8,572 nucleotides of DNA, from contig JACRDV010000025.1 of the NCBI GenBank assembly GCA_024860865.1, positions 1 through 8,572 of the forward strand, in the 5' to 3' direction. A program made the translations under genes and the position numbers. Under the pieces are notes generated by a model. The model did no database searches. It was given only the letters and a program-made list of their open reading frames with translations, and had not been told where the DNA came from. This DNA is from JACRDV01 sp024860865 [NCBI: Methanobacteriota archaeon] (GTDB taxonomy: Archaea > JACRDV01). Numbering within the stretch: the stretch's first letter is position 1; every line of letters starts with the position of its first letter. Shown one piece after another: positions 1-5,891 of the stretch.

Positions 1-1561
1 ACTTAATTATTGAATTATAAAACAAAAACTTTAGCTTGACCTCTTTTAGCATGTTTCTCTTTTTAGAAGCCATAACATGCTCTCCAGTTAGCCTTTTAAC
101 AGAGGATAGATTTCCTTCAGCATCCCACCTGTAGCCATAGTTATACTTCTTAGCCACTTTTTCTAAAAGTTCATACCTATAAGATTTCACTAAGGGATTA
201 AATATGGGTATTTGAAATGCTTTTTTAAGTTGATGAAAACCTTTTATAACAACAAATTTATTTCCTTCTCGTGTAGTTTCTTGGTGTGACTTAATACCAA
301 GATCCTCTAAAAGTTTTTCAATAAGATCAGAATTCGGATAGCTTTCTATTCCAATTTCCTGTTTTGGTACAGAAACCCATCCATCTGAATCCACAATTCC
401 TTGAATGAAGGAAGCCTCAAACTTACGTTGCGCTGTAAAAATCCAATCCATTTTCAACGGCGCATAAGTTGTTGTCTCATAGTTCTTTAATCCTAACAAT
501 ACATTAAATATGTATGTGTTAAGAGCAGAACTTTGACTTCGCCAGCAATAAAATTTCCTTTCACCAGAATCTATATCGGTAACTCTATGCATTCTTAATC
601 CCATTGCATTAACACATAAACTTACAAACTCTCCAAATCTAAGGTTACTCTTATAATTTTTAGACAATTTTAATTCTATGTGAATATTCCCAATGTGCCC
701 TTTTTTTGGTTTGTGCTTGCCACAATCTCCAACTAATGCTCCTAGAAAATAGGCAAAAAATTCATACTTGTTTTGTTTTATGTCAGTAAGGGAAAGCCCA
801 AATTGTTTTCCCTTTTCAAAAATTTCGTTCAAAGGTTTAAGTTGATCTATAACTCCTTTTACATCTTCCCAGCGTTTTACAATTATTGGGACTTGAATAA
901 ATGGTTTTTCAGGTAATTTAGCTCCTCTAACATTTAAATTTAATAATTGGTGGTACTTTTTTGGTTTTCCTAACTGTGTATAAATTTCAAAGAAATGCCA
1001 AACTTTTGGAAGAGACCTACACGTAACGAACGCTTGAGTTGTTCCTTTTGGTAGGTGAAGCTTCCTATCTATGTGCTTAAATTTTTCCCCATTCAAATAC
1101 AGTTTGAGGCCCTTTAAGAATATTTCAAATCGCCTAATATCTTTTGGTCTTATGGGTTTCCAGTAAAAATACTCAAGAAATTGTAAGTTCTTCTTTTTAA
1201 TGTGATTTAAAAGTCTTTGAATAAGCCTATTTGGCATTTTTGGTGCTATTTTCCTCTTTATTATACCGAGTTTACGGAAATAAGAGGCTACTGTAGTTGG
1301 ATGCACTTTATACATACTAGCTATAGTTTTGATGTCGGCATTTCTCTTGTACAATTCTTCCCATTCATGTAGCACTTTTCTATTTATTTTAACTGCATAT
1401 GGTTTGTTTCTTCCACAAAGCCATCTTTTAATTGTGCCGAGTGGAATTTTGAGTTGACTTGCTATTTTATGATATTTTAGTTCCTCATTACGGAGTTTTA
1501 TCGCTTCATTGTAAAGTTTCCTTCTTTTTTCATATAACTTAAATTTCTTCTCTATATCCAT
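1..1561 (-). CDS. LAGLIDADG homing-endonuclease-like protein with two N-terminal HTH segments (partial, C-terminus beyond window)
   Basis: An uninterrupted reading frame of 520 codons runs from an ATG at 1561 off the left edge without a stop. Two LAGLIDADG-type helices are visible: YFLGALVGDCG at residues 271-281 (acidic D279) and FIQGIVDSDGW at 385-395 (acidic D393). This is the spacing of a monomeric two-motif DNA endonuclease or a maturase-like relative. The N-terminus holds two helix-turn-helix-like stretches: about 28-50 (HKIASQLKIPLGTIKRWL) and about 77-100 (IKTIASMYKVHPTTVASYF). The segment between about 105 and 265 is Lys/Arg-rich and I do not recognise it. No intein splice motifs are seen and the gene has its own ATG, so a free-standing protein is the simplest reading. 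There is no convincing Shine-Dalgarno; an in-frame GTG at 1579 is an alternative start. The gene is visibly more A/T-rich than the conserved genes to the right, which fits a transferred element. The family call is firm, but cleavage activity and target are unknown. Confidence 0.85.
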   Translation of the reverse strand, partial: MDIEKKFKLYEKRRKLYNEAIKLRNEELKYHKIASQLKIPLGTIKRWLCGRNKPYAVKINRKVLHEWEELYKRNADIKTIASMYKVHPTTVASYFRKLGIIKRKIAPKMPNRLIQRLLNHIKKKNLQFLEYFYWKPIRPKDIRRFEIFLKGLKLYLNGEKFKHIDRKLHLPKGTTQAFVTCRSLPKVWHFFEIYTQLGKPKKYHQLLNLNVRGAKLPEKPFIQVPIIVKRWEDVKGVIDQLKPLNEIFEKGKQFGLSLTDIKQNKYEFFAYFLGALVGDCGKHKPKKGHIGNIHIELKLSKNYKSNLRFGEFVSLCVNAMGLRMHRVTDIDSGERKFYCWRSQSSALNTYIFNVLLGLKNYETTTYAPLKMDWIFTAQRKFEASFIQGIVDSDGWVSVPKQEIGIESYPNSDLIEKLLEDLGIKSHQETTREGNKFVVIKGFHQLKKAFQIPIFNPLVKSYRYELLEKVAKKYNYGYRWDAEGNLSSVKRLTGEHVMASKKRNMLKEVKLKFLFYNSIIK

Positions 1562-1586
1562 CTTGCTTATCTTTCTCACTTCTCAC

Positions 1587-1602
1587 GGATGTTAATGCAT
1601 CC
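1587..1602. repeat. Short inverted repeat upstream of the endonuclease gene
   Basis: GGATG and CATCC flank a 6-base spacer, giving a 5-bp stem in the 77-bp gap between the decayed element end and the endonuclease start. It could be a leader hairpin or an operator. It is too short to be sure it is meaningful. Confidence 0.3.
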
Positions 1603-1638
1603 TTTATTTCTTTTGGTGTAGTGTAAAGCCTATAGTCA

Positions 1639-1747
1639 GTTCTGTTGCATTTTCGAGACTCAACTTTCCTCCCATCTGCTCACAGCCTTTTTTAAGGGAC
1701 TGCTCAAAGCTTCAACTGAAGAGGCTATTACGGGCGAACCGCACCCG
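1639..1747 (-). ncRNA. Candidate orphan TnpB guide-RNA (omega RNA/reRNA) scaffold
   Basis: In IS200/IS605 TnpB systems the guide RNA is transcribed in the tnpB direction, covers the 3' end of tnpB and the right end, and its guide is the flanking DNA. This remnant keeps the structural parts. At 1731-1747 the RNA strand reads CGGGUG-CGGUU-CGCCCG, a 6-bp hairpin. Bases 1655-1657 and 1679-1681 (GAG with CUC, plus a G-U pair) can form a second helix. The terminus at 1639-1655 is identical to the right-hand copy. The stems differ in sequence from that copy yet still pair. The predicted guide begins at 1638 and reads leftward on the minus strand as TGACTATAGGCTTTACAC. Expression and a partner TnpB are not shown here. 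Structure and homology are seen; function is inference. Confidence 0.5.
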
Positions 1748-1814
1748 CTCATCTTGATTATTTTTGCCTTTCCTTTCCTATACCCATTGGTTTAGCTCAT
1801 AGCACTTCGAGCAG
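1639..1814 (-). pseudogene. Decayed 3' end of a tnpB gene with IS200/IS605-type right end
   Basis: Read on the minus strand, this stretch is homologous to the 3' end of the better-preserved tnpB at 8184-8411. It starts with a zinc-finger half, codons C-S-K-C at 1802-1813, matching C-P-K-C in the intact copy. After five more codons (Y-E-L-N-Q) and W-V it hits an in-frame TAG. Further along, D-E-R-V-R-F corresponds to D-E-G-V-R-F but lies in a different frame from the final A-V-S-R, which matches A-V-G-R at the intact C-terminus. The copy is therefore frameshifted, and about 45 bases are missing between the hairpin and the terminus. The first 17 bases (1639-1655) are identical to 8184-8200 and mark the element end. 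No coding capacity for a transposon nuclease remains. Homology was judged by eye from several aligned blocks. Confidence 0.75.
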
Positions 1815-1829
1815 GTTCAATATTTAACT

Positions 1830-1850
1830 TTCAAATATATAAGTTGAGAG
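1830..1850 (+). repeat. Promoter-like direct repeat, copy 1
   Basis: The sequence TTCAAATATATAAGTTGAGA here closely matches the sequence at 1941-1960 in the same orientation. It contains a TATA-like core with TCAA and TTGA arms around it. AGGTGA follows at 1851-1856, but no reading frame of useful length opens behind it (the GTG frame stops after five codons). It may be a duplicated or dead promoter. Confidence 0.45.
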
Positions 1851-1940
1851 AGGTGACCGAAAGTATTTAGGTTAACTCGGAAAATTCAGAACCATGTTAC
1901 AAATCTTTTGACATCGGGAAAATTATTCAAAAACGATATC

Positions 1941-1960
1941 TTCAAATATAAGTTTGAGAA
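1941..1960 (+). promoter_or_regulatory. TATA-box promoter of the small acidic gene, with flanking inverted repeat
   Basis: AAATATAAG at 1944-1952 is a good archaeal TATA box. Transcription would be expected about 25 bases later, near 1972, giving an 18-base leader with a Shine-Dalgarno before the TTG start at 1990. The box is framed by TCAAA (1942-1946) and TTTGA (1953-1957), a 5-bp inverted repeat that could bind a regulator and block TBP. It is copy 2 of the direct repeat beginning at 1830. Confidence 0.55.
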
Positions 1961-1989
1961 CCTCATATAGGCAATGTGGGGGTGAAAAT

Positions 1990-2067
1990 TTGAGAAGACG
2001 TCCGGAAGGAGAGCCGGAAGAAGAATGGGAAGAAGAATGGGAGGAAGAAGAAGAGGAAGAATGGTAA
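1990..2067 (+). CDS. Highly acidic Glu/Trp microprotein, 25 aa
   Basis: A TTG start at 1990 is preceded by GGGGGTGA (1978-1985) four bases upstream and by a TATA box at the right distance. The frame ends in TAA at 2065-2067. The product begins M-R-R-R-P-E-G-E-P and continues as three blocks of glutamates each closed by a tryptophan (EEEW, EEEW, then seven E and W). Three basic residues at the N-terminus precede 14 or more glutamates, so the protein is very acidic and must be unstructured or need a basic partner. The coding DNA contains a near-perfect 12-base repeat, GAAGAAGAATGG. I do not recognise a family. Possibilities are a nucleic-acid-mimic or inhibitor peptide, or a chance frame over a purine-rich repeat. 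The combination of promoter, ribosome site and frame favours a real gene. Confidence 0.5.
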   Translation: MRRRPEGEPEEEWEEEWEEEEEEEW

Positions 2068-2089
2068 ATTTAATTTAATTTGCACTTAT

Positions 2090-2133
2090 TTTAAAATTTA
2101 TAGTTCATTTTTGTTAAAAATTAATTGTTTTTC
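2090..2133 (+). terminator. Probable T-rich archaeal terminator after the microprotein gene
   Basis: Several T runs (ATTTT, ATTTTTG, GTTTTTC) follow the TAA at 2067 within 25-65 bases, typical of intrinsic archaeal termination, which needs no hairpin. Confidence 0.35.
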
Positions 2134-2249
2134 GTGTTGTAACACAAAGTATAGATAAGTATGCACACCGGAGCGTTCCCATGAATCCTGAACCTATAAC
2201 TTGTACTATGTACCATACTGGAGTAAACCAACACTAACTAGAAGTCAAT
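2134..2249. other. Intergenic stretch with short palindromes, no gene seen
   Basis: Between the microprotein gene and the converging phosphoesterase gene I see no credible reading frame, tRNA or box C/D signature. Two short palindromes are present: GTGTTGTAACAC at 2134-2145 and GTACTATGTAC at 2203-2213. Neither has a clear partner promoter, so no function is assigned. Confidence 0.5.
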
Positions 2250-2296
2250 GTAGGTAAAATTAAAAAATAAACAAAAATGATTTGAAAAGTTAAAAA
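2250..2296 (-). terminator. T-rich terminator of the phosphoesterase gene
   Basis: On the minus strand the bases after the stop codon contain repeated runs of four to six T (TTTTTAAC, ATTTTTG, ATTTTTTAATTTT). This is a strong archaeal-type end signal for the last gene of the co-oriented block. Confidence 0.5.
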
Positions 2297-3163
2297 TTAT
2301 TTACGGCGAAATTCTCTTAATTCCTGCAAGTTCTTTAACATTCCAAGATAGGTGCCATCTAAGAGATAAACTTCAGCTTCTTCTAATAAAAAAACATTAG
2401 GCTTTAGCAATGGGCCGAGCGACTCGTCAGGCTTAATTAAATTAAAAGCTAACCCGCTAATTAATTCATTAAATGCTGGCATAATCAGTATTTCAAGTTC
2501 TCCTATTTTGATCTGATACTCCTCCTCTAAAACTTCAACTGCAGTTTTGTATTTTTTAATTAAATTTTCTGACTTTTGTCCGCTAAGTTTTTTAAGATAG
2601 TGTTGTGCAATTTCTTCTCTATTCAATTTTGTTCTTATCCAAGCAGGCTCAGTGCTTCGATGGCCAAGTTCATCTCTGAACTGAATTGCAGGGTGGTAAT
2701 GCCCTGCTATTACTAAATCTGAGTTTAATAATTCCTCAGAGGGCCAGCTGTGACCGTGTAATAGCGCAATTATCTTCTCATTTTTAATTAGAGTTCCTTT
2801 TAAATCATTGATTTTTACGTTTTCAGGTAGAAGAAATTCAATATCTCCATCATGATTCCCAGGAATAATCTCAATTTTTATGCGCTGTGTCAATTCTTCA
2901 AATAACGTTGGGATATCTCTGAATTCCTGCCAAGCTATTCCTGGAACATTATGCTTAATATCTCCTAGCAAAATCAATTTTGAAGCTTTAGTTTTTTCAA
3001 TTAAATTAAACAACCGCTGCTTATTTTTTTCTGTCTGCGGAGGTATGCTGACTCCGCTCTGGGCTAACTCATACTCAATGCCTATATGTAAATCTGCTAT
3101 AACTAAAATTCTTTCTTGGCCTTCAATTATTAAAGCAGGTTCATCAAAAACAAAAGTGAGCAT
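2297..3163 (-). CDS. ICC-like/SbcD-related metallophosphoesterase (COG1407, MJ0037-type)
   Basis: The 288-residue protein has all the calcineurin-like metal-site motifs in order: D24-L-H26 (ADLHIG), G67-D68, G102-N-H-D105, H136-G-H138 and G154-H-Y-H157. These bind two divalent metals and would hydrolyse phosphomonoester or phosphodiester bonds. Length and the N-terminal LVIADLHIG context fit the archaeal SbcD-related family (TIGR00024/COG1407). Bacterial relatives (PdeM) sit beside DNA-repair helicase and ligase genes. Residues 180-225 form a Lys/Glu-rich helical insert typical of the family. No Lhr-type helicase gene is nearby here, so a repair role is only by analogy and the natural substrate is unknown. 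It starts 30 bp after the membrane wHTH gene, with a TATA-like box in the gap and no Shine-Dalgarno, suggesting a leaderless transcript. It is the last gene of the minus-strand block. Confidence 0.88.
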   Translation of the reverse strand: MLTFVFDEPALIIEGQERILVIADLHIGIEYELAQSGVSIPPQTEKNKQRLFNLIEKTKASKLILLGDIKHNVPGIAWQEFRDIPTLFEELTQRIKIEIIPGNHDGDIEFLLPENVKINDLKGTLIKNEKIIALLHGHSWPSEELLNSDLVIAGHYHPAIQFRDELGHRSTEPAWIRTKLNREEIAQHYLKKLSGQKSENLIKKYKTAVEVLEEEYQIKIGELEILIMPAFNELISGLAFNLIKPDESLGPLLKPNVFLLEEAEVYLLDGTYLGMLKNLQELREFRRK

Positions 3164-3185
3164 AAATTTAGTTATTTAAAACCTT

Positions 3186-3193
3186 TATTAATA
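3186..3193 (-). promoter_or_regulatory. Possible TATA box for the phosphoesterase (leaderless)
   Basis: TATTAATA lies 23-30 bases before the ATG at 3163, the distance expected if transcription starts at or next to the start codon. The gap has no Shine-Dalgarno. The box abuts the stop codon of the upstream gene. Confidence 0.35.
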
Positions 3194-4282
3194 CTATTCA
3201 GGAGGGCTTTTCTTTTCTTCAGGAGTTTTTTCTAGTTCTTCTTTTGGTATCTCCTTTGGCTTTTCTTCTGATTTCGCTGGCTTATAAAAGTCTTCAGACA
3301 ACATTAAGATATTGGTTCTGCCTTCGCGATCTTTTCTCAAAACTCCTCTCTTTTCCAAGTCAAACACCAATCTACTGAGCTTTGCTTTTGAAAAGCCAGT
3401 TTTATCCTGGAGCTCCCTTTGAGTCATTTTTCCGCCAGCTACAAGCATTGCTTCGATTGCTTTCCTTTCATCTTCCTTCAGGACTGTTAGTGTTATGTCT
3501 ACTCGCTCTTCTGTTGGCACTTTGTAGTAAAACCTGAAAAGTATGTAAATAATTAAACTGCCAGCAATGAAACTAATCACCATAAAAATAATGAACTCAT
3601 ATGGCCCTAAGCTAAATTGTGGCTTTGCTCCTGGTCCAAATACAACAGTCGGTGAGATCTCCCAACCTGCAGGCAAATTGTTATAATCCCAAACTATTAA
3701 GAACCTATTGGCTTCTGTTTTAATGTTTGCATCTGGTGGACTCAAAGAGGGTGAAACAGATAACCCGCCAGTTGGCAAAGTTCGTTTTTCAGGGGTTACA
3801 ATCCACATATATTCTGGTAGTTTAATTGATAAAGTGAAATTTTTGATTAAGGCTGGAGAAGTGAATGTAAATTTAAAAAATGTGTTCTCATTGATTCTGC
3901 CAATAAAACTAGTTGTTTGAAATCTAATGGTTAAGGTATATTCTTCATTTGTTCCGATTGGCTTTCGAAATAAGCATGAGATTATGCTGCTGTGTTCCTC
4001 TCTTGTGATGTTATAATTAAGCGGGCCTGTTGAATCTGAAACTTTAACATCAAAAACTTTCCCGGATACTATGTAATCAACTTTCGTCATTGGAGTTGGA
4101 CCAATATTCTTAATTGTTAAAACTATTTCCTCAGCAACTTTGTCCACACCAACGTCTGCTGAGATACTGTACTTAGTGAACTCGTATTGGTACTGACTAT
4201 CACCAATGTCTTGTGCAAAGGCGATGCTAATTAAAAATAAAACCGAAATGAGACAAATAAAAAATAATTTTAAATCTTTCAT
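3194..4282 (-). CDS. Membrane-anchored winged-helix protein with secreted ectodomain
   Basis: The 362-residue protein starts with a signal peptide (residues 1-23, hydrophobic core then A-F-A, cleavage likely before Q24). A beta-rich extracytoplasmic region of about 24-225 follows, with N-glycosylation-type sites such as N91-I-T. A single transmembrane helix at about 230-252 is followed by a basic R-F-Y-Y-K stop-transfer. The cytoplasmic side carries a winged helix at about 264-331 (TQRELQDKTGFSKAKLSRLV as recognition region, then a K-R-G-V-L wing), and then a Lys/Glu/Pro-rich tail. This is the layout of COG2512-type archaeal membrane HTH proteins, which are thought to pass a surface signal to DNA. 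The ectodomain has a faint resemblance to ribophorin I-like domains, which I cannot confirm. The ligand and target promoters are unknown. It lies 31 bp after the aminotransferase gene with its own TATA-like box. Confidence 0.8.
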   Translation of the reverse strand: MKDLKLFFICLISVLFLISIAFAQDIGDSQYQYEFTKYSISADVGVDKVAEEIVLTIKNIGPTPMTKVDYIVSGKVFDVKVSDSTGPLNYNITREEHSSIISCLFRKPIGTNEEYTLTIRFQTTSFIGRINENTFFKFTFTSPALIKNFTLSIKLPEYMWIVTPEKRTLPTGGLSVSPSLSPPDANIKTEANRFLIVWDYNNLPAGWEISPTVVFGPGAKPQFSLGPYEFIIFMVISFIAGSLIIYILFRFYYKVPTEERVDITLTVLKEDERKAIEAMLVAGGKMTQRELQDKTGFSKAKLSRLVFDLEKRGVLRKDREGRTNILMLSEDFYKPAKSEEKPKEIPKEELEKTPEEKKSPPE

Positions 4283-4300
4283 AGTTAATTATTAAAAAAC

Positions 4301-4312
4301 TATATTTTTAAA
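4301..4312 (-). promoter_or_regulatory. Possible TATA box for the membrane wHTH gene
   Basis: On the minus strand TTTAAAAATATA sits 19-30 bases before the ATG at 4282, suiting a leaderless or near-leaderless transcript. It directly abuts the end of the aminotransferase gene, and no Shine-Dalgarno is visible. Confidence 0.4.
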
Positions 4313-4313
4313 C

Positions 4314-5207
4314 TTAGCTAATCGGTATTCCTTCTTTTTCAGTTAATTCTGAATAAAGCTTCATCAGCTTTCGTGTAATCTGACCTACCTTGCCGGCACC
4401 AATCTTTCGGCCATCTATCTCAACTACTGGAGCTATTTCAGCTGCGGTTCCGGTCAAGAACAACTCATCAGCATTGTAAATTTCTGGCAAAGTTAGGTCT
4501 CTCTCCTCGACTTGTATGTTTAACTTTTTGGCTAATTCGAATACAACCCGGCGGGTAATTCCCTTGAGCACTATGGTTTCTGGCGGAGTAGCTAGTTTTC
4601 CTTTCTTGACGATAAAAACATTGTCTCCAGTTGCTTCAGAAACAAAGCCTCGAACATCCAACATCAAGGCTTCTTCAGCACCAAAGTTTATTGCTTCAAT
4701 TCTAGCGAGGATATTGTTTAGATAATTGCAAGATTTTATATTCGGGCTCAAACAATCTGGTGGAATTCTCCGCGTAGAGGCAGTTACTATCTTTAATCCT
4801 TTCTCATAAGCATCTCCGTAGTATTTTCCCCAGGGCTGAGCAATTATAACAACAGTTGGCTTCGAACATTTTCTTGGATCAAGTCCGAGGTCTCCAACCC
4901 CTCTGCTGACTATTGGCCTAATATATGCATCCTTAAGATTATTTGCTCGCAAAGTTTTCAAAATTGCTTGTTTGAATTCTTCTTTTGTTAAAGGAATTTT
5001 GAGATCGATTGTCTGGGCTGATTCGTAAAGACGATCGATATGCTCGTTAAGCTTAAAAACTCGTCCGTTATAGCTTCTGATTCCTTCAAAAACTGCATCA
5101 CCGTATAGGTATCCGTGGTCGTATACAGAAACTTTAGCTTGATTTGTTGGAACTAGCTCTCCATCAATATAAACTAAAAGTTCTTTCTCTGGCAATTTGT
5201 TCCCCAA
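4314..5207 (-). CDS. ilvE: Branched-chain amino acid aminotransferase (class IV, PLP)
   Basis: The enzyme interconverts leucine, isoleucine and valine with their 2-oxo acids, using 2-oxoglutarate/glutamate and PLP in the cytoplasm. Class IV hallmarks are present: YIDGELVP and the [16 protein letters not shown] block near the N-terminus, the PLP lysine in [12 protein letters not shown], the S-E-A-T-G-D-N-V-F cofactor loop, and F-L-T-G-T-A-A-E-I near the C-terminus. The length of about 297 residues is normal. No ATG is available. I chose TTG at 5207 because GGAG (5217-5220) lies nine bases upstream and because this trims a non-conserved tail. TTG at 5228 is the alternative (304 aa). A TATA box at 5253-5260 would start transcription near 5228, leaving a short leader that holds the GGAG. 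The D-amino-acid aminotransferase/aminodeoxychorismate lyase subfamilies are less likely given the EGIRSYNG and SCNYLNN motifs. Confidence 0.9.
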   Translation of the reverse strand: MGNKLPEKELLVYIDGELVPTNQAKVSVYDHGYLYGDAVFEGIRSYNGRVFKLNEHIDRLYESAQTIDLKIPLTKEEFKQAILKTLRANNLKDAYIRPIVSRGVGDLGLDPRKCSKPTVVIIAQPWGKYYGDAYEKGLKIVTASTRRIPPDCLSPNIKSCNYLNNILARIEAINFGAEEALMLDVRGFVSEATGDNVFIVKKGKLATPPETIVLKGITRRVVFELAKKLNIQVEERDLTLPEIYNADELFLTGTAAEIAPVVEIDGRKIGAGKVGQITRKLMKLYSELTEKEGIPIS

Positions 5208-5252
5208 GTCTTTTAGCTCCAATTGCAATTTTGTCTTTTCTAATTGCTTTGC

Positions 5253-5260
5253 TTTATAAA
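5253..5260 (-). promoter_or_regulatory. TATA box for the aminotransferase gene
   Basis: TTTATAAA is a textbook archaeal TATA box. It lies 24 bases before the upstream TTG (5228), in the gap after the regulator gene. It implies independent transcription of the downstream genes in addition to read-through. Confidence 0.5.
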
Positions 5261-5269
5261 TTGTTTGTG

Positions 5270-5890
5270 TTAAATTCGAACAACCTTAACCAAAGATTTC
5301 ACTGGAACTCCATTAACTTTGTCTATCCCTTTCTTATCAATCAATACTATTACTGCTAATGGGTCAGCACCAACTTCGCGCAAAAGCGTAACTGCTTCTC
5401 CCAGAGTTGAACCTGTTGTAATTACATCATCAACAATTACAACTTTTTTTCCTTGAACTGCGGCGAAGTTTGGAGTGATTACACCTTTTACTTTTTCAGC
5501 TAGCTCGGGCTCCCAAATAGTTTTTTTAGGCCGAATAACTGCCATAGAAGCTTCAACATAATCAGCAATTATAGTTGCAAGAGGTATTCCACTCGTTGCA
5601 ATTCCAACAATAACCTCGGGCTCAGGCAATTTTTTCTCAGCTAAACTCTCATGGAGCAAATCTGCCATTGCGATTGCTAAGTTTCGCATCCGGAGAGGAG
5701 AGCTTCCAATTGTGCTCCAGTCTACAAAAATGTCTTTTGGAGCAACCTCTTCTTTCCTTTTCTTCTCATGCATTAACAGCCAAACAGCAGTCTCGCGAGA
5801 AACGTTTAGCTCATCTGCTATCTCGCCGGTTGTAAATCCCTTCTCTTTTAACTCATGTGCTTTTTTCTCTAATTCTTCTAGAGTGCGCAT
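5270..5890 (-). CDS. gfcR: HTH-PRTase regulator, orotate phosphoribosyltransferase-like (GfcR family)
   Basis: The 206-residue protein joins an N-terminal helix-turn-helix (about residues 4-42; [18 protein letters not shown]) to a type I phosphoribosyltransferase fold. The PRPP loop [13 protein letters not shown] is at about 150-162, and V-G-I-A-T-S-G-I-P forms the pyrophosphate loop. Archaeal proteins of this build are annotated as orotate PRTase-like, and the Haloferax member GfcR is a transcription activator of sugar-degradation genes. A regulator sensing a phosphorylated metabolite is more likely here than a pyrimidine enzyme. ATG at 5890 is chosen because GGAGG lies six bases upstream inside the end of nob1; an upstream ATG at 5920 would overlap nob1 and lacks a site. 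Only one base separates the nob1 stop from this start, so the two are probably translationally coupled. Confidence 0.85.
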   Translation of the reverse strand: MRTLEELEKKAHELKEKGFTTGEIADELNVSRETAVWLLMHEKKRKEEVAPKDIFVDWSTIGSSPLRMRNLAIAMADLLHESLAEKKLPEPEVIVGIATSGIPLATIIADYVEASMAVIRPKKTIWEPELAEKVKGVITPNFAAVQGKKVVIVDDVITTGSTLGEAVTLLREVGADPLAVIVLIDKKGIDKVNGVPVKSLVKVVRI

Positions 5891-5891
5891 G

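Noticed and set aside
1-1561. Endonuclease as part of an intein or group I intron
   Set aside because: It has its own ATG and N-terminal HTH segments, and no splice-junction motifs or host-gene halves are visible; the unseen right part of the protein leaves a small doubt.
2025-2078. Second small frame (M-G-R-R-M-G-G-R-R) inside the microprotein gene
   Set aside because: It is a frame shift over the same purine repeat, without its own ribosome site or promoter.
2134-2249. tRNA, box C/D or H/ACA RNA in the intergenic gap
   Set aside because: There is no cloverleaf and no paired C/D or ACA boxes at proper spacing; only short palindromes.
3708-3920. Plus-strand frames opposite the membrane wHTH gene and others like it
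   Set aside because: These are short shadows of coding genes without initiation signals.
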